A stretch of DNA of 64,000 nt from Phytophthora quininea (GCA_011947345.1 JAAVTG010000540.1:124001-188000), one strand, 5' to 3'. Shown: positions 31,888 through 43,570, numbered from the stretch's first letter. Made by a program: numbers and translations. Notes: a model not told the origin generated them from the sequence alone.

Positions 31888-33420
31888 CAAGTGGAATACA
31901 TTCAAGGTAGACAGTACGCCATAGTCTGGATGAGCCGATTCGCCCACGAGAGCTATCTTATTTGATCGCAGGTATTACCACGGGATGGTATTACGATTTC
32001 GACAACGTCGAGGGCCTCATACTCAACGGTATCCACGGATGATAGCGACAAGATCGTGACGATGCATCTTGCGATAGAAAGTAAACCAGAAGAGTTTGCC
32101 TGGTTTCACTGACGACGTAGCATGATTCTGAAGTTGGGCTGCCATACAAAATCCAAGTACCCACTGTTTTAGTCACTCCTAAACTTGCAGCCAGAAAATG
32201 GAGAAGCAGGATACGACGTTTCTGGAGGACAGAAGTCGCCTTCTGGGCGAGAACGAGGGTCTGCAGCAGTATCCAGCACCGAGCCCTTCCCGCCATAAAG
32301 AATGCAGAACAAGATGATGACCAAGGCCGCTGTATGTCAAAGAAAATTCAGGCCGCTCAACGGCGAACCAAGTACGGACAGAGGATCAAGACTGATAGTG
32401 TCGTTTTGAAAAGCAAGCCTGTCAGTTAGAGTCGTCGTCATCCGTCATCCAAAATGAACAGGCAGAGAGAAGAGCCAAACAGGCAAAGAGTTTGTCTTTG
32501 AGCATGTAGAAGGCCATTGCTGCGAGGCAGATGGACCGACGCAGTGCAGCTGAACAGGAGCAGACGCGGCTTCGAGCTGCGGTGATGGATCGATCGAGGT
32601 TGATCAAATGAATGTCATGCTGCTGGCGTGTCACCAGTCTGATAGAGCGATCAAATGCAGTGATGTGTGAAGCGAACTTTGTCGTAGCATCGCCCATGGG
32701 GTGCCGTTCGAAATGGAAAAACGAAGAAGGTCTTGCGTTTTTACGGGGCGCAGACGCAACAGTATTTTCAGTTAACTTAGCGTGTGATGCCGTGTCCTCG
32801 CTTGTGCTACACATACACAGGTGGGAGTCAGATCTTCGGCAGCGTGGATGATCCAGATAACACTTCCGCCGTGAAATGCACGGCAGACTACCCATTCGAC
32901 AGTGGAAAGCTTGTCATGTACAGAAAAAAAAACTACCCGTCAAATTTTCGTGTGCCGAGCGCTCTACGAATGCCAAGGCGAGTTTGACGGCTTCCACTCG
33001 CGTAGTTTGTTGATTTACTAAGCTGTTATCGAAAACACTACGAGCTGGTATGGTTATTGAGAAAAACTTTTACCAAAACGTCAGGCCCAAGTACATACCG
33101 GTATATGTTTTTGTTGTCTGCATACAAACCCCAAGTCGTACCAACATTCCGATCGCTTTCATTTCTGAACTTGCGACCATCGGACCAAATGGCGACCGAC
33201 GAGCTTGACGCGACGTTTCTGGCGGACCTCAGCAGCCTCCTGGAGGAGTACGAGGCCCTCCACCCAGCACAAGCTCCAACCAGTCACCACATGGAGACAG
33301 TGCTGCTCTTCGCTTCGCCAGAAGCTCCAACAGAGGACCGTCGCCAGCTCCGGAGAGACCAGGCAGCCCAACGGAAACTCAAATACCGACAGAAAGTCAA
33401 GACGGAGAGACTCAGTTTAC
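30957..33420. repeat. 2,464-bp tandem duplication, copy 1
   Basis: Nearly identical to 33421-35884, with a constant offset of 2,464 and only scattered single-base differences. It contains the 3' part of gene A, pseudogene unit 17 and the 5' part of gene B. Confidence 0.9.
32198..33050 (+). pseudogene. Decayed family pseudogene (array unit 17)
   Basis: Begins with an ATG giving EKQDTTFLEDRSRLLGENEG, then stops. Later pieces: AAQRRTKYGQRIKTDS, AERRAKQAKSLSLSM followed by a stop and KAIAARQMDRRSAAEQEQ, CEANFVVASPMG, DDPDNTSAVKCTADYPFDSG, YECQGEFDGFHS. At least five stops and several frame changes. The wording is closest to genes A, B and C, so it was once a third member of that subgroup. Copied in the tandem duplication (34662-35514). 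Confidence 0.8.
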
Positions 33421-34351
33421 GAAAACAAGCAGAGGATCTATCAGCCAAAGTCGTAGACATTCAAAATGAGCAGGCCAAAAGAAGAGCTCAACGAGCTGGA
33501 GGTTTGGCATTGAGTATGTGGAAGGCCGTTGCTTCGAGACAAATGGAACGGCGCTGTGAAGCTGAAGAGGAGCAGAAGAGACTTCGAGCTGCAGTGATGG
33601 ATCGATCCAGACTGATCAACCAGATGAACGCCATGCTGCTGGCGTGTCAGCAGACTGATAGAACAACGACCGACAGACGCGTGTTGAATGGCCAAGTCGG
33701 CGGTGAAGCCACGCTGAAGACTTTTGTGGAGGAACTAGACGCAGTCTACGCTCAGACAGACGAAGTGCTACGAGAAGCCAACTTTGTCGTGTCTTCTCCT
33801 TTGGGGTACACTGTGACGTGGAAACATGCAGAAGGTCTCTCGTTCTTTGAGAGCGCAGACGCAACGGTATTTCCATTCAGCTTTGAGAAAACCTGTGACG
33901 CCGTGGCTTCGCTCGTGCTCTCGTACACTGGAAATAGCTACATGTTTGACATCGCGGGGGACTCCGAGGATACTTCTGCTGTGAAGTACACCGCAGACTA
34001 CCAATTTGAACCAGGCGACAGCGGAAAGCTTGCCATGTTTTTCGCGACGCGGAGGTACAGAGAAGAAAGCCGTTATGTTTTCGCGTGTCGAGCACTTTAC
34101 GAAGGCCAAGGAGAATTTGAAGGCTTCCACTCGCACGAAACGACGTGGTTTGTAGTTCGACCGTTGTCTGATGAAACTTCGACACGAAGCAGTTGTACTC
34201 GAATGGAGTTGTATAGTCGACTGGTGCCTGTAGCTACAAACGTCTCGGCCGAGAAAAGTAGTCGGTTTACCCGACTCTTGTCGAAAACACTGGAGAAAAA
34301 ACCCACGAGATGACGCGGACGCTGGAAAGCCTTTTACTTGATCGTCCGTGA
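33189..34351 (+). pseudogene. Chimeric family gene B at the duplication junction (array unit 18)
   Basis: From ATG 33189 the first about 80 residues (TDELDATFLADLSSLLEEYEALH) are those of gene C, whereas everything after residue 80 (AEDLSAKVVDIQNEQAKRRAQ onward) is that of gene A. The switch falls inside the 13-bp identity GAAAACAAGCAGA at 33421-33433. It also inherits the gene A late frameshift: the frame stops at 34313, while the usual C-terminus reads to 34351 in the next frame. The promoter region is that of gene C, so expression may follow gene C. A product of unequal crossing-over. Confidence 0.85.
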
Positions 34352-35884
34352 CAAATGGAATACATTCAAGGTAGACAGTACGCCATAGTCTGGATGAGGC
34401 GATTCGCGCACGAGAGCTATCTTATTTGATCGCAGGTATTACCACGGGATGGTATTACGATTTCGACAACGTCGAGGGCCTCATACTCAACGGTATCCAC
34501 GGATGATAGCGACAAGATCGTGACGATGCATCTTGCGATAGAAAGTAAACCAGAAGAGTTTGCCTGGTTTCACTGACGACGTAGCATGATTCTGAAGTTG
34601 GGCTGCCATACAAAATCCAAGTACCCACTGTTTTAGTCACTCCTAAACTTGCAGCCAGAAAATGGAGAAGCAGGATACGACGTTTCTGGAGGACAGAAGT
34701 CGCCTTCTGGGCGAGAACGAGGGTCTGCAGCAGTATCCAGCACCGAGCCCTTCCCGCCATAAAGAATGCAGAACAAGATGATGACCAAGGCCGCTGTATG
34801 TCAAAGAAAATTCAGGCCGCTCAACGGCGAACCAAGTACGGACAGAGGATCAAGACTGATAGTGTCGTTTTGAAAAGCAAGCCTGTCAGTTAGAGTCGTC
34901 GTCATCCGTCATCCAAAATGAACAGGCAGAGAGAAGAGCCAAACAGGCAAAGAGTTTGTCTTTGAGCATGTAGAAGGCCATTGCTGCGAGGCAGATGGAC
35001 CGACGCAGTGCAGCTGAACAGGAGCAGACGCGGCTTCGAGCTGCGGTGATGGATCGATCGAGGTTGATCAAATGAATGTCATGCTGCTGGCGTGTCACCA
35101 GTCTGATAGAGCGATCAAATGCAGTGATGTGTGAAGCGAACTTTGTCGTAGCATCGCCCATGGGGTGCCGTTCGAAATGGAAAAACGAAGAAGGTCTTGC
35201 GTTTTTACGGGGCGCAGACGCAACAGTATTTTCAGTTAACTTAGCGTGTGATGCCGTGTCCTCGCTTGTGCTACACATACACAGGTGGGAGTCAGATCTT
35301 CGGCAGCGTGGATGATCCAGATAACACTTCCGCCGTGAAATGCACGGCAGACTACCCATTCGACAGTGGAAAGCTTGTCATGTACAGAAAAAAAAACTAC
35401 CCGTCAAATTTTCGTGTGCCGAGCGCTCTACGAATGCCAAGGCGAGTTTGACGGCTTCCACTCGCGTAGTTTGTTGATTTACTAAGCTGTTATCGAAAAC
35501 ACTACGAGCTGGTATGGTTATTGAGAAAAACTTTTACCAAAACGTCAGGCCCAAGTACATACCGGTATATGTTTTTGTTGTCTGCATACAAACCCCAAGT
35601 CGTACCAACATTCCGATCGCTTTCATTTCTGAACTTGCGACCATCGGACCAAATGGCGACCGACGAGCTTGACGCGACGTTTCTGGCGGACCTCAGCAGC
35701 CTCCTGGAGGAGTACGAGGCCCTCCACCCAGCACAAGCTCCAACCAGTCACCACATGGAGACAGCGCTGCTCTTCGCTTCGCCAGAAGCTCCAACAGAGG
35801 ACCGTCGCCAGCTCCGGAGAGACCAGGCAGCCCAACGGAAACTCAAATACCGACAGAAAGTCAAGACGGAGAGGCTCAGTTTAC
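33421..35884. repeat. 2,464-bp tandem duplication, copy 2
   Basis: Second copy of 30957-33420. Contains the 3' part of gene B, pseudogene unit 19 and the 5' part of gene C. Confidence 0.9.
34662..35514 (+). pseudogene. Duplicate of the decayed family pseudogene (array unit 19)
   Basis: Copy of 32198-33050 with essentially the same stops and frame changes at an offset of 2,464. The shared lesions show it was already dead before the duplication. Confidence 0.85.
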
Positions 35885-36816
35885 GAAAACAAGCAGATGA
35901 TCTATCTGCCAAAGTCGTAGACATTCAAAGAAAGCAGGCCCATAATAGAGCTCAAAGGGCGGGCAATCTGTCCTTAAGTATGTGGAAGGCCATCGCCACG
36001 AGGCAGATGGAGCGACGCAGCGAAGCTGAAGAGGAGCAGAAGCGACTTCGAGCTGCAGTGATGGATCGATCCAGACTGATCAACCAGATGAATGCCATGC
36101 TGCTGGCGTGTCAGCAGACAGATCGACTGCTCTTGAACCAACAACGCTCGGGTACCAAAGTTGATGGAGACTCGGTGCTGAAGACGTTCATTGGAGAACT
36201 AGACGCGGTTTATGCTCAAACAAACGAGATGATGCAAGGAGTGACGTTTAAAGTGTCGATCCCGCTGGGGTACAATTTAAAGTGGAAGCAGGAAGAAGGT
36301 CTTAGTATCCTGGAGAGTGCGGACGCCACAGAATTCCCATTTACCTTTGAGAAAACCTGTGACGCAGTTTCCTCGTTACTATTATTGCAGGCGGAAGGGT
36401 ATGAGCTTTTAGATGGCGTGGAGGATCCTGAGAACACTTCGGCTGCGAAGTATTATGCCGACTATCACTTTGGACCAAACGATTGCTCGCAGCTGGCGCT
36501 GTATTTCGCCGGAAGAAGGTACAAAGAAACAGATCGACAAGTTTTTGCAAGTCGTGCACTGTACGAAGGACGAGGCGAGTTTGAAGGTTTCCACTCGCAT
36601 GAAACCTCGTGGATCGTGGTCCGGCCATCGGCTGAAGCGTCTTTGGCAACAAATAACTCGACGACAATGGAGCTATACAGTCGATTGGTGCCTGTGGGCG
36701 TCGCTAGTTCGTCTGAGAAAACGGGCAGATTCACCAAAATGTTGTCGAACACGCTGGAGAATGAAACGAAGGAGATGACGCGTATGCTGGAGAACCTTTT
36801 GTTCGATCGCCCGTGA
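35653..36816 (+). CDS. bZIP-like/START-like family gene C (array unit 20)
   Basis: 387 residues from ATG 35653; the open frame further upstream has no supporting similarity. N-terminus DELDATFLADLSSLLEEYEALH; basic region QRKLKYRQKVKTERLSLRKQ; SMWKAIATRQMERRSEAEEEQ; YAQTNEMMQGVTF; ILESADATEFPF; EDPENTSAAKYYADYHF; ALYEGRGEFEGFHSHETSW; MTRMLENLLFDRP. Complete, including the C-terminus that genes A and B lack. Its 5' end was copied into gene B. Initiator-like TTTCATTTCTG lies about 35 bases upstream of the start. HETSW replaces DETGW, a mark of this subgroup. Confidence 0.87.
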   Translation: MATDELDATFLADLSSLLEEYEALHPAQAPTSHHMETALLFASPEAPTEDRRQLRRDQAAQRKLKYRQKVKTERLSLRKQADDLSAKVVDIQRKQAHNRAQRAGNLSLSMWKAIATRQMERRSEAEEEQKRLRAAVMDRSRLINQMNAMLLACQQTDRLLLNQQRSGTKVDGDSVLKTFIGELDAVYAQTNEMMQGVTFKVSIPLGYNLKWKQEEGLSILESADATEFPFTFEKTCDAVSSLLLLQAEGYELLDGVEDPENTSAAKYYADYHFGPNDCSQLALYFAGRRYKETDRQVFASRALYEGRGEFEGFHSHETSWIVVRPSAEASLATNNSTTMELYSRLVPVGVASSSEKTGRFTKMLSNTLENETKEMTRMLENLLFDRP

Positions 36817-37011
36817 AGTGGCGCGTTTCAAATGTCAAAACAGTCCATTGTGCAAGCAAGGGTAAGCTGGTCTACTTACTGGATGGTGTTAAGGCAACGT
36901 TCGGTCTGTAATGAGTCAACAACAAATACACTTGTACAAACCAAAAGCATGGTGTATAGTAGAATGCGCTGAAGTCGAACTGTGGAGGAGTTCCACAGCA
37001 ATTCACATCCG

Positions 37012-38083
37012 ATGCACGCTATCGATCAGATTGAAGAGATTGAGTTAGCAGCCGCCAAAGACTTCTTGGACGAATATTTCGAGGCTACACCCTGCCAAGA
37101 TGCAGTAGCAACCTCCCGAAAAGAACGCGCAAGGCAAATTGCGGTGGAAACGCGCAGAATCCGTCACCAAAGATATCGCCAACGGCAAGTAGACCAACTG
37201 TCGGCCAAGTTAAGGAGACTGCAGCTGGCGCAAGAAGCACCGCAAGAACCTTTTGTTGTGTGCAAGTGGAAGACGACCGCTATACGACAACGGGAGCTGC
37301 GACTTCAGTCTGAAGAACAGCATCAACAACTCGAAGTGGCAGCAACGACACTGGCCAACAAAATACTTCGCTTAAAAACTTACTGGAAGTAAATCGCAAC
37401 CCAGAGATGCCACTACCCCAGGAAGAAAGCACACGATCGTCACTTTTGCCGACACGTGTGTGTGGGAGTTGGATTCACTTTTCGCTCAAACCGACAGAGT
37501 CATTGGTAGCGTCAACATCCGATCTCCATCTGCCATGGTGGACGACCCGTTCAAAAAGACCCGCGGAGGAATCGCGTTTTACGAAAGTGCAAGCATTACC
37601 ATAACTCCTCTCGACTTCGAAGACGCGTCCGATACCATGTCGGTCTTGATGCTTGAGAGCACAAATGTGCGCAACTACCAGTACAAGGCGCGAACTACCG
37701 ATCCCGAAAACACAACTGCTGCTAAGTGTTCTATCGACTTTTCTGTGGGTGCGAGTGGCATGGCAATTATGGGCTATTCCGCAGCCAGAAGATATAAAGA
37801 AGGCGGCCGCGTGGTGTTTGTGTGGCGTTGCCTCTTTGAAGGCCAGGGCGGGTCTGAAGGCCTCCTCGCCGATGAAACCGGATGGCTCGTGGCTCGACCA
37901 GTCGACGAACAGAATGCGACAGCTCTCACGTGCTACTCGCGTTTAGTGCCGATTCAAGCCGCAGAGACTAGTGACGAAACGACCAAGTGCTTCATGGAGG
38001 TCGTCACCAAGATTGGGGAAGATGAAGTCGCGAGATGGCGAAAGCGTTGCCAAAGTGCTACTGAATGTATATTGAATAACTAA
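37012..38083 (+). pseudogene. Divergent family member with broken middle (array unit 21)
   Basis: From ATG 37012: AAAKDFLDEYFEATP, a short basic segment (RRIRHQRYRQRQVDQL) and KWKTTAIRQRELRLQSEEQHQ, ending at a stop at 37392. The remainder (ELDSLFAQTDRVIGSV, FYESASITITPL, DPENTTAAKCSIDF, RRYKEGGRVVFVWRCLFEGQG, LLADETGW) runs in another frame from about 37,460 to 38083. The gap of about 70 bases could be a frameshift or a small intron, but I see no convincing GT...AG pair that restores the frame. The C-terminal helix is degraded (RWRKRCQSATECILNN). Confidence 0.6.
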
Positions 38084-38111
38084 AACTTGGATTGCTAGCT
38101 AACACGCAATT

Positions 38112-38425
38112 TCTGTGTGGAAGTCCGTCGCTCTACGACAATTGGGGAGACGAACGCAGTCTGAGGAGCAATACGAACGGCTTAAGTTGGCTACAGCGGC
38201 AGTACTGTCCAAAGCTACTACCCTTGACGGTAGTGAATCGGAGACACTCAACTTGAGAGAAGTGTTTTCTTACCGGGAACACAACGGATCTGCTCTACTG
38301 GAGACGCTTGTGTGGTAGTTGGATAGGCTTATTTTTTTATCAAACGGACAGAGTTCTGGAAGGAGTCGACTTCGAAGCCCCCACTGCAATGGCAAACAGC
38401 CCAATGCCAACTCATTTAACTCAGT
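38112..38425 (+). pseudogene. Family gene relic (unnumbered, after unit 21)
   Basis: VWKSVALRQLGRRTQSEEQYERLKLATAAVLSKA matches the WRAIAxRQ coiled segment, followed by NGSALLETLVW, a stop, and a shifted remnant of the YAQTD region (QTDRVLEGVDF) near 38,340-38,375. It ends at about 38,425, just before the next gene. The wording resembles unit 21 (IRQRELRLQSEEQHQQL), so it is probably a partial duplicate of it. Confidence 0.65.
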
Positions 38426-38474
38426 AACCGGTTTCACTTGAAAATTGTATGGTGACTACTACCGTCCAAACGAG

Positions 38475-39784
38475 ATGAGCGACGAACTGAATGACGCGTT
38501 CCTGGCCAATCTAACCGCGTTTCTAGGCGAGTACGAAGCTCCTGTAGAGCTCCTCGAAGAGGAAGCGGAGACAAGTGACCTCCTTGTGGACAGCCATCGA
38601 CTATTAGCGGAGACCGAGGCCTTGCTGGCTTCATGTGCTACGAAGGACTCCCCATACAAAAACCAAGTGAAGTTACGACCACCAAAAAGCAACATGCAAT
38701 TGACGGACGTCTTGAGCTCCGCAGCAAACAGGCAGCGAAAAGAAGACTCAAGTACCGACAGAAACTAAAAACTGAGCGAGAAACGTTGGAACTTGCGGAA
38801 CAAGAATTATCGGCGGAGTTTGACCGCCTGCAGCAAACCAGGAAGAAAGTCAAGTGTCTGGTGCCGGAAGACGCTGCCGTTCCAGTGTGGAGAGCGATCG
38901 CCACGAGGCAAATGGAAGGGAGACTGGTCGCAGAAGCGCAGCAACGACGACTCAGAAGTGCAGTGGAGAATCGATCCAAACTCATCCAGGAAGTTGGAGA
39001 AATGATGAAACAGAATATTTTAGTGCGTGCTACAGATACTTTGAAGCTTCCGGAAAGTCGTGTCGACCTTGTTCCGGACGATACAGCGCTGTACGAAGCT
39101 TATCTGCAGGATATGGACGAGGTTTACGCACAGACGGATGACGTTTTTTCAGCTTACGGCGTTGCGAATGTGCCGCTGGTTTCTTACAAGATGGAGCCAC
39201 AACGCAAGAGCGATGGGAAAGTGGAGTACTACAACAACTTGGACGTCTTGTTGATCCCTTTCGAGTTCGAGAAGACGTGTGGTCCAATGTGGCAAGCCAT
39301 GAAGTGCGTTCATCAGCAGAAAGATCGACGGCAGTACAATGGCTTGACGGATCATGAAAACACTCTGGCTGTTAAGTTTCGTATTGCTGTTCCGAGGGAA
39401 TCTGGCAAACCGATCGATATGTTAGTGTATCTTGTAATGCGTAGGTATATTGAAACTAACCGGATGGTGATTGTGTGGCGAGCGTTGTCGGAGGGAGAAG
39501 AAGAGTTTAGTGGGATGCATTCCGACGAGACTGGTTGGTGCATTATCCGTCCAATCTCTGCTAAAGGCGATGAAGTTCCAGTAATGCCAACGGTGATGCA
39601 GACTTTCGTAAGATTTGTACCCATGAGCATCGCAGACAAAGTGGAAGCCCAAAAGGCAAGCCAATTCACTCATCTAGTGGTGTTGTCTGCTGAAGAGGAC
39701 GGTCTTGAAGTCGCGCGTATGATGGAGTTGCTCCTGCTGGACGATTCCAAAAATATTAGTATTAGCATCAAATATTGTTATTGA
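38475..39784 (+). pseudogene. Family member with one frameshift (array unit 22)
   Basis: From ATG 38475: SDELNDAFLANLTAFLGEYEAP, acidic linker, then a frame change between about 38,640 and 38,690. The rest is continuous in the new frame to 39784: SKQAAKRRLKYRQKLKTERETL, PVWRAIATRQMEGRLVAEAQQRR, YAQTDDVFSAYGV, YYNNLDVLLIPFEFEKTCGPMWQAM, RRYIETNRMVIVWR, GMHSDETGW, VARMMELLLLDDS. It belongs to the AMW/VKF lineage with units 3 and 15. Apart from the single shift the gene looks undamaged. Confidence 0.72.
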
Positions 39785-39898
39785 AACGCATTTCGTGGCG
39801 TAAATTATTTAGACGGTGCGTTCCGAGCTCTTCGCGATGCACTCTACTCAGCATTTCCTGCGAAACGGTGGTGACCTACTCCACACAAGCTTTCTCGA

Positions 39899-41866
39899 CT
39901 ACGTCTTCCAACGCCGTTTCCTGACTGTTGTTATCCTGAATCCCAAAAACTTCGCACGGTTCTCCGGTGTCGTAAAATCCAGCAAGATGATTTCATCGAT
40001 CTTTTGAAACTCTTCTTTGATGAGAACCACCGACATGCGACCGGATTCAACAAACACGCCCTGAAGTTCTTCCGTATACGCTGTCGCACAAATGATTAAA
40101 ATGTTCAATCGGCCTTGGGAGGACTTAACCATCCTGTCAAAATTCGCACACTCCTGAATCACCGTCTTCTCGCTGACCTCAGCGCCACCGAGGCTCTTAT
40201 AAGTTTTCACCGCAAGCCCCACCGAGAGCTTAATGTTCTCTACCATAGTGAGCAGCAAAATGTCTGGTGATGCTGACATTGGCAGAGGCTTCAGATTCAA
40301 TCGCTGGCGTCTGTCCAAAAGCGCGTCGATACCCACCATCAAATTATCCATCATTGTCGGAAGTACGGTGTCTGAGGTTACCGAAGATCTTTCTTCGGTC
40401 ACTTTGGGCATACAGAATGTAGATTTCGCCATCTGCACATCTTGGCATCCACCGAATTTCTGCTCGCTTGTAAAGAAGGTTGGGAGTACCAATGTCGGAG
40501 TGATCTTATCGCAGAATAACTCTTGGAATCGAGCCAAGAAGAGAAGCTCGAACTCATCCGGATAGTCGATCGATAATTTGTCGATTGCGGGTATGACCTT
40601 CTCCAGCATGGCTTTCAGCGGGTAGACCGAGGCTAAAAGGGTGCGCAGGATATACGTTGGTACATGCACCTTGGCAGCATATCTGGGCCCTTCCCATGCA
40701 ATGCCAAACTTGTATGCGACAGAAACGTACGAGAGCTGTTGGTCCCCATTGCCAAACCAGTATTCGATCAGGTTCATCTCTTCGCCGCGGACAGCATAAC
40801 CTATCAGAACCCGAAGCTTTCCCTCGCAATGCTGCAAGCTGTCACCAAACTCGACCCAATCCATACTTGAATCTGAACCTTTGTACTTGATGAGCTCATC
40901 GTACGTTGAGCAGCTCTTGAAAGCGTCTAGCAGAGCTCGCTGACGGCCAAACGTTGTTTGAATAGATGCGCAGCAACGCCACCCACTTGGTTACCTTCGA
41001 GAAGGTAGTGTTGCACCAGTGTCTCCACTCGGTTCCAATGCGTGTGTCGTATAATCTCCTCAATCTCAGGGGGTCGAAGAAGACGAAGACTGAGTCGCGG
41101 AAACTCAAACGGACGCTGTGCAGTCATGTATCCAGATGGCCTCAATCCAACATAGCTCAGGAACGATGCGCTGCCAGCAACAAGCAAAAACAAACCTGGA
41201 ACCTGAAGCAGCCAGTACAGCACCTCTGAGCACAAATAAAAAAACGTTCTCTCTTCTCCAGTACCGTCAACCCAGCAGCATCAAAAGATCTGCCAATCTC
41301 ATCGATCACAACGAAGAGCGGCCCAACCTCACTCACCAGATTCTTGAACACTTCTCCGACAGCGTGAAATTCATTAGCCACTGCCTCATCAGTTAGCGCT
41401 TGAGGACAGGTACCTTGGCACTCGATGAGATAATCGCGTACCAACTCCACCAACGAGGAATTGACCTTCAGTCTGTCAAGTTCATTTTTGCATCGAAAAA
41501 ATGAACCGGATCAAATACAATTCTAATGTCATGGCACTTGCAAATTGTGTCCAAAGGCCTTCCCTTGGCTCGTCCGATAGCTTTCGGCACATTCGAATAT
41601 ACTCTCCACCGAACATTGACTTTCCAAGGCCCCTACAAGGTCGACAAATCCGTATTCTGCACACCGCCGCCATTCACGTCTGCCTCTGTCAGCCACGAGT
41701 CGGTATTAGACTTCGCCAAGAAGAGCTGCGGCTTCCTTGACGGAACAGTGATGTCTGTATTCTTTTCTTTGATCTTCTCCTTCATCGCCGACACCCACTC
41801 AGTATCGTCGAGTTGCACCTCGAACGCGCCCCCGTCGTCACCAACGAGATAGCAGTTAAGCTTCAT
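39899..41866 (-). pseudogene. Crinkler (CRN) effector gene remnant with NTPase-like domain
   Basis: Minus strand, start ATG 41866. The N-terminal domain begins MKLNCYLVGDDGGAFEV and includes the hallmark LFLAK (about 41,715), the CRN translocation-associated motif. Soon after, in a shifted frame, GLGKSMFGGEYIR resembles a P-loop. Further down, PLFVVIDEIG (about 41,325) resembles a Walker B. 41235-40927 and 40864-39899 carry the C-terminal effector region. At least three frame changes or stops separate the parts (near 41,630, about 41,470 and 41,230, about 40,900). No signal peptide and no clear HVLVxxP motif are seen. CRNs act inside host plant cells. This copy cannot make a full protein. The C-terminal subtype is not assigned. 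Confidence 0.7.
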
Positions 41867-41873
41867 CACGCCG

Positions 41874-41889
41874 CCAATTGTAAAATGAA
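41874..41889 (-). promoter_or_regulatory. Oomycete Inr/FPR-type core promoter of the CRN remnant
   Basis: On the minus strand TTCATTTTACAATTGG, a strong match to the initiator plus flanking promoter region, about eight bases before ATG 41866. Confidence 0.6.
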
Positions 41890-42242
41890 CGGGCTGCCGT
41901 AGGAAATGGCCAAGACGTTGTCACTATGCTGGATGGGTGACGACAGGATGTGACCCGCCCAAGCTGGGACGAGAACACCTTTGGTTATGTTTTTTCTTCA
42001 TGCTGTTAGCAGATGGGTTCCCGCCACGGAGAGTGACTAGCATCGTGCGAGCAGCAAAGTAGTCGTCAAGAGGGTGGTCTTGAGGTCGCATGGGGACGAT
42101 TCCAGTGAGTCGTAGTACTGTCGCCAAAGATTGTGTCATTGAACGCCATTTCGTGGCGGATAATCGCAACGCGAAGCAGAAAGTTTACCAGTCGGAAACC
42201 AGTTGCTGCCATTCACACTTCTTCTTCTTCAAAGACCACAAG

Positions 42243-43414
42243 ATGAACAGTTCGATTTCCGACGATGCGTTCGTACAGCAAGTCGCAGATTTCCTCGCGC
42301 CGTTGCCTCCGCTTGAATTCGACGGGCTTGCTTTTGATTCTAGCTCTACACCCGTCAGTCAGAACCAAAGTGAAGTCAAGCGCAGCGTCGAGTTGGACAA
42401 GCACGAGAGCGAGCGAGCGAACGACCGCCAGCGCCGAAGCATGTACCGCGCACAACGGAGTTATGAGCGGGACTCGCTTGTTCAAAATGCGACCGACTTG
42501 GCAGTCGAGTTGAACATGTTGCAGAGGCCCAAGGAAAACACGGAGCTGGCCCTCGGTTCAACGTCGTGGAAAGAAACGGCAGCGCAGCAAAGGAGTCCCG
42601 TCAAGCTTGTGAAGTACGCCATCGACAGTTGCTTGCTCAAGTGCATGCTCATTCGACCTTGATTGAGGATATCTGCCATACCATGCAACAGCGACTTCAG
42701 CAGGATGAACGACCTGTTCTTGGCGACGATGCCCTGTGTGATGCAGCTCGCCTCGACAAGTCCGACGGGGACATTTTTGACGCCTATATCCAAGGCATGG
42801 ATGCCATGTACGCGCAGACCGACGACATTTTCCGAGATTGCTCGATGGACTCGGTGCCGGCATCCCTGCTAAACTTTAAGCAACAGCGGAAGCGGGATGG
42901 TGACAGGGAGTACTTTCAGTTCGTGGAGCGACAATTGGCTCCGTTCACGTTTGAAGAAACTTGTCAGCGTCTTTGGTATCTGGCGTCCATGCCGCACCGA
43001 AAGCTAGACCGAGCTGTGTACAATGGCGTGGATGACACAACGAATTGCTTTGCTGTTAAATATCGGGTCAAGCGCACACTCAACACCGGCGAAACCACGT
43101 CCATACTCCATCATACTGTGATCCGTCGACATCAAGAGATCGGTCGTGTGGCTTTCACGTGGCGATCGTTTACAGAAGGAGAAGGACAGTTCGCTGGTAT
43201 GCAAGCTGACGAGCTGGGGTGGTGTGTGGTTAAACGTAAGAGAGAGGCTTGTGAGCTGGACACGTGCATCCGAAATGTGCCCATGCATTTCCGTATGGCG
43301 ACCCAGAACGCAGGAATTGATCAATTCGCCAATCTGGTTCTTCAGTCGGGGGCCGAAGACGTTTTCGAGATCACTGGATCGCTCAGGAGGCTTCTTCAGT
43401 CGTACCGAGCATGA
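42243..43414 (+). pseudogene. Divergent family member with one frameshift (array unit 23)
   Basis: From ATG 42243: SDDAFVQQVADFLAPLPPLEF, a weak basic region (NDRQRRSMYRAQRSYERDSL) and SWKETAAQQR, then a one-base frame change near 42,593. It continues in another frame: YAQTDDIFRDC, YFQFVERQLAPFTFEETCQRLW, TNCFAVKYRVKRTLNTGE, GMQADELGW (Thr changed to Leu), SLRRLLQSYRA, ending at 43414. Initiator-like CCATTCACACTTC about 30-40 bases upstream. The open frame upstream of ATG 42243 overlaps the promoter and is not thought to be coding. Confidence 0.65.
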
Positions 43415-43570
43415 CATTGGTATTGATACTGCAGGCAAGAGAGTTCTTGACGATTTGATGTTGACGACGAAGTCATTTACGTACGAGCCAACTAAGAGCT
43501 GTTCTCAGGTCAGTGATGTGGCAATGGTCCAAAGTAACTTTCCAATTCACTAGAAGGCAGACCCACCACC

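Noticed and set aside
37393..37460. Intron joining the two halves of array unit 21
   Set aside because: No GT...AG pair was found that restores the frame; a frameshift is simpler.
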